Source: Harmothoe impar (Eukaryota > Annelida > Polychaeta > Phyllodocida > Polynoidae). From it: DNA of 64,000 nt. Position 1 is the stretch's first letter, and every line of letters starts with the position of its first letter. The notes under the pieces are model-generated. The model was given only the letters and a program-made list of their open reading frames with translations. It did not search any database and was not told the origin of the DNA. The translations under genes and the position numbers were made by a program. Below are positions 53,820 through 64,000 of this stretch, piece after piece. The stretch lies in contig OX381707.1 in the NCBI GenBank assembly GCA_947462335.1, positions 14,289,418-14,353,417 on the forward strand, written 5' to 3'.

Positions 53820-56800
53820 GGTAAATCATAGCCTTGATTAGAGTAGAAGAAATAATGAACAAAGCATATATAGTCTGTGATGCACTACCATGATGGCGTA
53901 AACAGATGAGCACAACTTTGCACAATGGCTGTATACATATAGGGTTCAGTCTCACGACTTTGTAACAATTGGATAGTCTTTAACCAGGAGACGTCTTAGA
54001 CTGGCAAAATTAAAACAGCTGAAATGGGGAGCTATGTACACGGAAATTCCGGGAAATTTGTTATCTATAGTGTTGTTATATGTATTAACTTTTCCCCCCA
54101 CATTTCATTCTAAATAGGCCCCTTTTCAGCTGTTTAAATCTTGCTGGTCAAAGACATCACCGTGTCAAAGACATCACCTCTTTCACACCCGGTTAAAGAC
54201 TATCCAATTGTTATAATCTCATGAGACACAGCCATATACATATTCTGTACTACCATGAGTGGTTATTGCAGGATCATACAAGGACAAAGATGAGAACCCC
54301 ATTCCCACCCCTTCAAATCCTTATATCTGCAAATTGTGAATTGTATTTATCTTGTCCAAAGTACCTGACAGACACTGGAACAGCTACATGTTTTTGGTTG
54401 TTTAAAGGAATGAGCAACACTTCATCTTTCTCCTCTCAACAGAACCTTTGAAACAATGGCCTACTTCAGTCTATAACAGTTGGCCCAAGGCTTGGGTAGA
54501 TAAAAAAAAGAATTGTAAAGATTAATTGGCAAGGGCAGTCTGGCCAGCTATGCATAGTGCCTCAGGACGGAGTGTAAGTTGAGGGTAGGGTCAGTGTCAG
54601 AGCCTGTACTGTAAGTACTGTTTCCACTGCTGCAGGCACATCTACTGTCATGCAATATGCCTGGCACATATTACGGGTCACAGACCTTGGCCACAGGTAT
54701 ATTAACCCTTTGGGGATACACAGAGCTTTAATATGCTATGTGCTTTGTTGTTCTGAAGCATGAATGCATCCCAGGCAAGTCCTCTCACTGGGGCTGAATT
54801 TGTGTATTTCAAAATTAATATAGCATGAATACAGCCTTGGTGAGGAGCATGGCCAGTGCTGTAATTCATAAATCATGACAACAAAAGATATGGAATGCTT
54901 TACACTATGCAGACCTTAAATAGTTAGGATTAAGTAGGCAGGTTTGTGTCCGAAAGACATGATAAAGAGTTTTGGAGACTAATGAGGAGGGAGTAGCCCT
55001 ATACCCTTCTATGGAGTAAGCAGGGAGTGGCTATGTTAGGGATAAGGGGTAAGGCTCATAGGTCACCATGGTTATCAAGTTATCTAAAAGACATTTCTTG
55101 AGGGGCATAGAAGGAAAACTAAGTAGATGCACTCCTCCCCCTCATTTAACACCACTACCTGTACTCTTGCATTCTGTCTATTCAGCACTTATTGCGTTGA
55201 AGTTATCCGATCCCTGTTGAACAGATAACATGTAGATTCTTTCACCTTACAAGACCAATGCCATATGGAAAGTTGTCAATTTCAAAACTCATCCCAATTT
55301 GATGCATCCCATCCAAAAAAGCACTACATAATATTCCTGTTTCAAAACTTGAGTGACCTTGCTTTTCTTTTCTCTTTGCAGGTAAGCACTTTCTCACCTC
55401 GATTACTAAGGTATTAAACAGGATGACCTGGTGAGTACATGTTTAACAAATGTAAAGTATGATTCATGAAAAGGCAAGGACAGATAACTGTCTCAATGAA
55501 CTGATGCAGGCATAGTGTAAGACAGCTGGAGTATTTAACTTAGGTCCTCTAGAAGTAATCTTCTTCATCTGCTCCATCAGTATTGACTGTGCTATTACAG
55601 AAAAGATACGGCCAGTCCAGACAGCATCTGAGGCAGTCTGATTGTCCTCCTACTCTAGATCTCCTTACTACTGATGGGGCCCTAAATTGGCCTCCCAATT
55701 ACAAAATACAGTCCTGCATAGTTACCCAAGGGCCACTCTTAGAAGGAGTGGGCTGATGTGGAGGAGGATGATGTGGACAGAATATCAAGTCCTTCTCCAA
55801 GTGGTCTGAGACTCTCAGGTAGGAGGATGAAGGGCACTAATAGGAAGTCTAGACAAGTGGTCAGACATCTAAAAAGTGCTACTTTGAGTTACGACCTGTT
55901 GTGGTAATGCTGTTTTTCATTGAACTATTGATGCCACCTGATGGCTCTTCATACTTTAAGGCAGGCAATATATCCTAGAGTAACATGAGTTGCTGTCATG
56001 GTGCACAAAGGTATATCATACAGATCTTCTGAGCGTTCTATTTAGAAATACCATAGTGTCAGTAAAATGCAGGAATGTAGCACTGGTGATCAACTCTCAA
56101 GGGCCGTATTCATGCATCGTGCTTGGCAAAGAGCATCTATGTACTATTTTGTTGTATATGGGTAATCAGGAGCTATTAATCATCAGACCATTAACCATCT
56201 TTGGCTCCATATCTCAGTTTCAGTAATTCTGATTTCTCACATTCCCCTCAACCTTCCACCTCCTCTTGCCATTCTTCATCCATCTTACTTAGCCAACATA
56301 ACAGGCATGCCAATAATACCATTCAGGCTTAGCTAGATTGCCAACAGTTATTTTTAGGATGGAGCCAATAAGCCTGCTTAATCAAGGCAATACTGAGGGG
56401 AAATACCAGCTACAGTAGTGTCTCCAACCATTATCAGACAATCCGCTTCACTCTCACACAGCACCCTCCACCAAGTTAAGCACCCAATTCCTCTCCTACA
56501 GAACCTTGCTTTAAAGGGAGCATAACTATGATACTCCTGGCTGGTAATTGATTTAGAGTCGCACACCTCATCTAGCATTTATGGGTTCAGAATTTTACTG
56601 TGAATATCTGCCAGTTTGTATCAGTCTCTGACCAGTAGGGCCTCCCATAATGGTCAGGGGCCCACCCAGAAGTACAGGACAATCTGAAACCAGAGGTGAT
56701 GTGGTGGTTGAATGGGCTGCCACTGTATACGGCGGAACACAGGGGCACAATACAGACTATAGAAGAACAAGGCTGGCATACATTTTGATAGGATCGGCAT

Positions 56801-57300
56801 TCATAGAACTAATTCCTCCAGAAGTAAAGGCCTAACCTACTTCACAGTCATATAATTGTATTGCCTCAGTGATGAAACAGTCCATTATAGAAGGGTGAAT
56901 TTAAGGTCAAATTGAGTTAAGAATTGTCAGAGATCTCAAAAGTACTCTGCTGGAGTTGTTTAGTTTAGGATGTGATTAATGAATGACCAGTGTTGTACTA
57001 GTGGGCTGAAAAGGTAGGTCTATATGAAGTTCAATAAGACTCTGAATAAGGTGTCTTCAAACCCCTGGTTGGCATTTTAATGATCTCATTACCATACATC
57101 TAAGTCAAGTTTTCTGTAATGCCAAATCTAGATGGGTAATGAGCATTAGGTCACAGTGATTGTGGTCAGTATTCCAATGCACACTACCATACCTTTAATT
57201 GTGTCTTGTCTTATGATTTGCACAGGTTAACTCTGTCTGGGGGCGCTATCCATATCCTGCCAAACTGCCTTTACAATAATCAGAGAGTTTGTGGACAACT
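53820..57300. other. Non-coding host DNA, partly duplicated
   Basis: Up to about 55,080 it matches 62,785 to the window end. At 56,390-56,580 the minus strand carries a copy of the repeat also found at 47,230-47,480 and 59,300-59,420 (GGGAAATA/TATTTCCCCTCAG segment). No gene is supported. Confidence 0.5.
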
Positions 57301-60300
57301 GCTATAGAGCAGGCAATTTGTCTACCCAATACCTGTTCCAGTGTATGTTACTTATTTTCTGCAAGATAATGCATTATAACTGTTAGATCTAACCTTCAAA
57401 AATATGCCCTACATAACCCTATATTAACTGTTTGTTGCAGTAGAGTATGTTTAGCAGTATCATGTCTCTGGGAAAGGTTGCATGTGTTGCTGTCATTATG
57501 GTACTGGATCCCTCACTACGAGACTACTTTATTCTATGCTGTCCTCAACTGCTCTATTCCAGACTAGATATATTGCACAAAAAATGCACTTGCATGCGGT
57601 TGCATTTACCCGGAAAGAAGTTTTTTCTGGGGAAGTGGGATGCAGCTCTTCTAATGCTCATAATCACATTTAACCCATATAATTCAGCCAAGAACCACCC
57701 ATTTTCATGATGCAGTATGATTTATGAAAGGGTTGACAGTCCTCTTACACAATATATGTGTTAAGGAGAGGATATATTATCTCTCCTTTTAACCACTTCA
57801 CATTCTAGGTGAATTGGACCTGCAGTAAATTTACTATTGTGAACAGGCATATAGATAGACTAGGTAATGGATAACAGCTATACGGACTGTTGCTGTAAAG
57901 GCGACTGGAGGTCATATGAGGGAAGTTGACTATGTTTGAAGACATTTTGATGTTACCACTAACCTAAATAGCTGCAGTCACAACCAGACAAAATCAATAC
58001 ATGCGTGAAATGAAATGATTCATGTTCAATTATATGTTTGTTGGAATATGTATTATAGCTAGAATATCCAAACATAGAACCATCCCTTTAACAGTTTAAC
58101 TTGGTCTTTTTAGCAGAACATGTGGTGGATAAAGAGTGGGGGAGAACTTGAAACCTCCTTTACTACTCTTTATATCTCATTCATCAATTGGGTTCTATAT
58201 TCTTGTTCTTATATGTGTGCTAAGGACTGCAAGTGCATGCATGTGCATACTTATCAATAACATTTGTGCTGTCCATGGGATATACTTGACATGGTCAGGT
58301 CATAGGGGAGGTGTTGATCACCCAGCAGGTCCTCCTGGACCATGTAAATGGCTGTTTTATAGTATCCAGGCCACTGGTCACATCCCACTGGCTAATGGAA
58401 CCACCATAAAGGGCTTTAGTAACATCCCCTTTTAGATTCAGGCCTTTCTCTATGAGGTGCCCTTGGTCGTAGATATGATGCTTTATTTATTGGAATGACC
58501 AGGGGTCATTGCAAAAGCTGAGTGATGCTTCTTGATAGGGAGGTCTTAACACAATGATTTTCCTATCTGGACTTGATCCCCTGAAGTAACTGCTGACAAG
58601 TTGACGGATGGATGGACTGTCATGTAGTAAATGTTGATGGCTGAGTACCAGATGCATATATGTGCCCTTTGCTCTGTCACCAGTTAAAATTGCACCGGAA
58701 AGACAAGTCACTTCATATTTCCAGACAAAGTAATACTGAGATAATAGTATAAACTTAGATTAGAAAATAAAACATGACTATTAACACGTTTTGTGCTTTA
58801 ACATAATGGACATACATTAGGCACATGAAGTGTGATGTCAAAATGCTTGTCTGAAGTCATTCATAATTCCAGTCATATTACTCTTTGTTATCTACCTCCA
58901 AGTTATATAGCTTTTTGTTCACATGGTCTGAAACTGAAATCCAGTGCCTGAAATCCCTATCTACTTCACATAGTGAAACAAGATAGACTGCAGCTAAGCC
59001 TCCCATCATTAGCCAATTCATGATACAAGTTTTATTTTAGGACGGGTTTCAATAAATTTAGTTTAAATAGATCAATGTTCATAATCACATTCAACCCATG
59101 TGATCAATCAATTTCTGTTCAACCCATACATAGGCATTACAATAGTTTTATTCTTCTCATTGCCATGCATATTTTTACATATATCAAAGAGATGAAAACG
59201 GACTAGGGACTACTTGTCCCTACCTTGAACAACCGCTGAATGCCTTGTTGACAAAGCCGTCATCCCAACATGTACCAAAGAGAGAGGGTGGTTAATTTGC
59301 TGTAGGGTGAGGTGGGAAGTTGTGAAGGATGTTCTGGTTATAGCAATTGACGCTTCTGTAGCAGTTATTTCCCCTCAGTATTGCCTAGATGAAGCAGGTG
59401 AGTTTGCTTCATTCCATAAAACCTGTAGTCAGATTGACTGTAGCCTTACTGGTGGGATTGGCATCTCTGTTGTGCTAGGTATGGGAAGGGGATTTTAGAG
59501 AAGGATGTCAGATTAGAAAGGGTAGAATCTTAGACCTTCAAAGAAATAACTTTGTCTGGTCAAACCACTTCAGCATGAATGGCACTTTATATCTATATCT
59601 CTTTTACTTTTGATAGATATTGTCAGCTCTACCAATGCTTTTACTAGTTTAGTCAGGTGGGGGCAATCTACTTTATTTCTGAATAAAGTTACAAAAGTTG
59701 GTTTATACATATATTGCTCCAACGAGAATCTACTACAACCTCATTTTCCAGTAATATTCCTGAAAAATGGAAGATATGACAAAAGATATCTCTGCAGTGT
59801 CAATAAGTAATGAGGCAGGATTGAAAGTGCACTTTAGGCACAGTGAGGTATTTTTTCATCTACTCACCATGCCTTTTCAAACATCGCGGGCCTCATATGG
59901 GTAGCCCAATAACCCTGCTGACCTATGCCCCATTTACCTACATCCCTGGCTTGAGCACTGCCCACTCATGGTCTGTTTATGAAACTATCCCCCCATCAGT
60001 CTTCTGTCCTCTTCATCATGTTTAAGTAGGCCTGGAGATCTGCACTTTGACCTGCTATAATGTAGAAAGTCATATACATTGTTAGAGGTATGTGCCTGTG
60101 ATGGAGCTTTTAAGTCGTGTGACAGAGCTTGGGCTTCCTGCATCTACCCATTGTGGTCTGTAAGTACTAGGTGAATCCGGGCAGGTCATAATTCATCACT
60201 CCAAAGCCTTTTTCTACCCTATAACAGGCTTCCCTGTCTCAAACTCCATCTCCATGAGTACTAAAGGTAGAAATGATGACATTTTGATGATCTATTTAAA

Positions 60301-63300
60301 TTACCCAACACCTGCGCCAGATTCTGTAATCTATTCTGTCTGAGATAAATGAAAAAACTGTAGATCTAAGCTTCTCATCTACCCTTACATGGACTTGTAT
60401 TATCTACCGCTCAGTGCGATGTATGTGTTATAGGTAATATGGTAGATAGAGGAGCTTTTGAAGTGTAGCATCATATAGATTGCATAGCATAGTTATCTTA
60501 ATTTTGATATACCTAGGCTTGGAAATTGACTATGCCACTTCATATCTATTATATGTCTCATTTTCAGATCTTTCAATATTGCCAGCTCTACCAATACTTT
60601 CAAGATGAGTTGAAGTCAAAAGTATTACACCTTACTCTAAATTCAAACTAGATGTATTTCTCAGCCTTGCTTACAGCCTTAGACTAGTCAGCCTCACTGA
60701 AGCAGAATGTATATGATATTTTTTCCAGACAGTAACCTCACCATCATCAGCCTCAGCTATTTTCCTGATCAATCAGACATATTTTAGAATTTAATGCAAC
60801 CACTCATCGTAGTCAGTAGCCAAGTCATTTGGCTGCCTTACCAGGTTCTGGTCAATAAGGTATAGGGCAGGATGAAGGGTGGACATCAGGTAGCTGAGGT
60901 ATCTTTTACTCTACTAAGGCCAAAAAAAAAGGTTTGTTTGAGGTAACATGGCAAGAAAATGTAGGGTTGGTAGTTCGAATTTTTTTCTTAAACATGAAAG
61001 TACGAGCCCGCCTCTCAGAAGACCCTTCTATTGACCAAAAAAGGATAAAAATACAAATATTTCTTCAAAATTACATAATAAACGTAGGGTTGGCCCTGTT
61101 TTGATAGGGTCGGTAGGGTGACCTGAAGCAATCCTTTTTTTGTTTTTTGGCCTAACCATGCCTCATGCTGTCTTCGGTCATCCAGGGCATTATAGATATG
61201 GATTACCCAATAACTCCACTGACCTAAATCTCATATTTACATACATCCCTGGCCTATCCACTGTCCACTCGTGCGTTGGTCATTGAACCTATCCCCACCC
61301 TCATCAGTCTTCTGTGCTCTTCATCATGTTTCAGTAGGCCTGGGGATTTTCACTTTGACCTTTTATAAACGAGATATCCATATATATACACTGCCTGTGA
61401 TGGAGGTTCTACTTCATATGACAGAGATTGGGCTTCCTGTATCTACTCATAATGGTCTGGAATTACTAGGTACATCCAGGCAGGTTATATTTCATCACAG
61501 CAAAGCCTTTCTTTACCCTGATCCGGGCTCCATTGTCTTAAACTCTATGTCCATGAGTACTAAAGGGAGAAATGATGATGTTTTGATCATCTCTTCGAGT
61601 CACCGAACACCTGCGCCAATATATGCACCCTATTCTGTCTGAAATGAATCTGAAAACTGAGTTTTTCATATACCCTTACATGGACCTACCGCTCAGTGTG
61701 ATGTATGTATTATGGATAATATTGTAGATAGATGAGCCTTTGAAGTGTAGTATCACATGGATTAAATAGCACAGTTATTTCAATTTGAACCACCCTGGGT
61801 GCAATAAGAGAGCAGGTCTTCTTAGCTCACTCGTCATATGCCATATAATATTCGGCGGCGTCCTATGGCCCAGACTTTCTCTTAAACCACTGCCCTATCA
61901 GATGGTCCCAATCTCTATGTAGTAATGTCGAGGAGGGAAGCTTAGGCTTTGATTTTGATCTGAAGTCTGAAGTTCTTGTTATGATAAGCCATGCAGTGTA
62001 CCATACCTGTTGGGTCAGCATAATACTTGAAGGTGACCACTCTGGACCGCTAGACTGGTAGCCTGGGTAACATGCATTAGTTTGTTTCACCCCCATGTCA
62101 CTGTTCACAGGACTGAATTTCACATACTTTCATGACAGACTATAGCCACCTACACCTATATCATAACATGTTGATTTTTACAATCATGTTGAAGGCTACT
62201 TTTGTTAGAGTCTACTGCTGCAGACCCTTCCAGAAAGTTCTTGGGACAGCAGCTCTTTTCGGAACTGGAGGGTAATTAGCTGATTGATGAGAGCACATGC
62301 ACATAAGGTATTAAAAGAGTGAATATATGATGCTCAAACTGGAGCTCGTGTTGATGCCGACTGGTTAATGCATATCGGTGTAATAGTAAACATTTCATCT
62401 TTTCGATCTTATATATAATCTTTTGACTTAAACACACAAGTCTGATTTAATCCACTCTGTACCTAAATGATACAAACCGAATGTATTGGTCTCTTGCTTA
62501 CCTGTTTGTTAATGGTTAATGGTATATTATGTGTATATTGATGAGACTAAACTAATATCTATACATACATGAAACATCTGATCATGTGATCTCATCTTTT
62601 GATCATTGTACTGTATTTTAAAAATCACTCACAGAATAAAATATATATAAATTCAAAAAAATATTTCACAAAATCTTAGGCTAATTTAGTGTAATTCGCT
62701 GTCTGGGCAGCTACATTTATCGTTAACTGGCATTACTTCAGGTTATACGTAACTTTGAAGTATGTGCATTTATTATGCAATAAAGGTAATCTATAGCCTA
62801 GATTAGAGAAGAAGAAATAATGAACCAAGCATATATAGTCTTTGATGCACTACCATGATGGCGTAAACAGATGAGCACAACTTTGCACAATGGCTGTATA
62901 CATAAAGGGTTCAGTCTCACGACTTTGTAACAATTGGATAGTCTTTAACCAGGAGACGTCTTAGACTGGCAAAATTAAAACAGCTGAAATGGGGAGCTAT
63001 GCACACGGAAATTCCGGGAAATTTGTAATCTATAGTGTTATTATATATATATTAACTTTTCCCCCCACATTTCTTTCTAAATAGGCCCCTTTTCAACTGT
63101 TTTAATCTTGCTGGTCAAAGACATCACCATGTCAAAGATGCACCTTGTTCAAAGACATCACCCGCTCAAAGACTATCCAATTGTTATAATCTCATGAGAC
63201 ACAGCCATTTACATACTCTGTACTACCATGAGTGGTTATTGCAGGGTCATACAAGGACAAAGATGAGAACCCTATTCCCACCCCTTCAAAATCCTTATAT

Positions 63301-64000
63301 CTGCAAATATGCTTCGTATTTATCTTGCCCCGAATACATGTTTTTGGTTGTTTAAAGAATGAGCATCGCTTCACCTTTTTTCCCATCAACAGAACCTTGG
63401 GAACAATGGCCTACTTTATTCTATATCAGTTGGCCGTAGGTTTGGTTAGAAAGAAAGCATTGTGAAGATTAATTGGCAAGGGCAGCCTGGCCTTAGCTAT
63501 GCATAGTGCCTCCAGGCACAAGTGTATTTTGGGGGTAGGGTCAGTATCTGAGTCTGTACAGTAAGTACTGTTCCCACTGCTGCAGGCACATCTACTGTCA
63601 TTTAATATGCCTGGCACATTTCGTACAGGTCACAGACCTTGCCCGCAGGTCTATTAACCCTTTGGGGGATACACAGAGCTTTAATTTGTGTATTCCAAAA
63701 TGAGTAGAGCAAGCGTACACAGTCGTCATATTACATGAATACAGCCTTGGCAGGGAGTGTGGCCAGTGCTTTAATTCATACATCATGACAACAAAGAATA
63801 TTGCATGCTATACATTACACAAACCTTAAATGGTTGGGATGAAGTAGGCAGGTTTGTGTCCAAGAGACATGATGAAGCGTTTCGGAGACTGATGATACCC
63901 TACCATGGAGTAATCAGGGAGTGGCCATGTTGGGAATAAGGGCTAAGGTTGGTAGGTCACCATGGTTATCACGTTATCTAAAATACATTTTGTGACTGAG
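57300..64000 (+). repeat. Duplicated unit, copy 2, running off the window
   Basis: Same order of anchors as copy 1 but without the 2.8-kb transposon and without the 435-bp insertion. It has its own insertions at about 62,244-62,425 and 62,467-62,535. No intact gene is recognised. Confidence 0.75.
62244..62425. mobile_element. About 182-bp insertion present only in duplicate copy 2
   Basis: The flanks CAGAAAGTTCTTG and GACTTAAACACAC are contiguous in copy 1 near 53,070-53,095 but separated here. TTG occurs at both borders. The interior is non-coding and its class is unknown. Confidence 0.6.

Larger units (their letters stand above)
45600..57300 (+). repeat. Duplicated unit, copy 1 (about 12 kb)
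   Basis: Matching anchors against copy 2 are 46,185 with 58,290, 47,397 with 59,313, 49,330-49,701 with 61,271-61,642, 52,895 with 62,050 and 54,900 with about 63,830. The offset is about 11.9-12.1 kb until the 2.8-kb transposon, then about 9.1 kb and 8.9 kb after further insertions. Boundaries are approximate. No intact gene is recognised; the open frames are short and share no domain. Confidence 0.75.

Overview
This is animal nuclear DNA. It has spliced genes with GT-AG introns, many DNA transposons, satellites and tRNA-derived repeats, and no bacterial-style gene organisation outside one integrated virus-like element. GACCTTGA/TCAAGGTC-type simple repeats and the mix of elements suggest a marine invertebrate, perhaps a mollusc. 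I cannot fix the species from sequence alone.

Region 1 (1 to about 14,611) is most of a Maverick/Polinton (adintovirus-like) element. On the minus strand it has the N-terminal 699 residues of a protein-primed family-B DNA polymerase (running off the left edge) and a 511-residue protein with two SUMO-interacting motifs. On the plus strand it has an unknown 230-residue protein, a DUF5662-like protein with an HDxSK motif, a protein with two death-domain-like segments, then a tightly packed morphogenesis cluster: packaging ATPase, pX-like peptide, conserved Polinton protein, chromodomain integrase, penton, pVI-like protein, hexon-like major capsid protein, adenain-like protease and a small coiled-coil protein. 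All visible frames are open, so the copy looks young or active. The left end is outside the window.

Region 2 (about 16.26-28.0 kb) is a large inverted, repeat-built structure resembling a foldback element. Arrays of a 67-bp repeat lie at both ends in opposite orientation. Inside them are two different satellites (106 bp on the left, 64 bp on the right) that share a core around AACGTTTTAGAACGTT in opposite orientation. The middle holds a 16-bp minisatellite in both orientations and a 2,033/2,139-bp higher-order repeat in more than three copies.

Region 3 (28,010-37,551) is a full-length intron-containing piggyBac element with 13-bp inverted ends and TTAA on both sides. Its transposase exon is split by a 2,777-bp insertion with CACTG-type ends and a 3-bp AAC duplication. 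That insertion carries 51-bp, 80-bp and 21-bp tandem repeats.

Region 4 (about 37.6-64 kb) is gene-poor host DNA. It contains a roughly 12-kb direct duplication (about 45.6-57.3 kb against 57.3 kb to the end) and an inverted partial third copy at about 38.8-42.9 kb. One duplicate carries a 2.8-kb DNA transposon (50,046-52,843) with long inverted ends and a decayed gene for a widespread uncharacterised protein family; the other duplicate lacks it. Several small inverted-repeat elements and tRNA-like repeats are scattered through this region.
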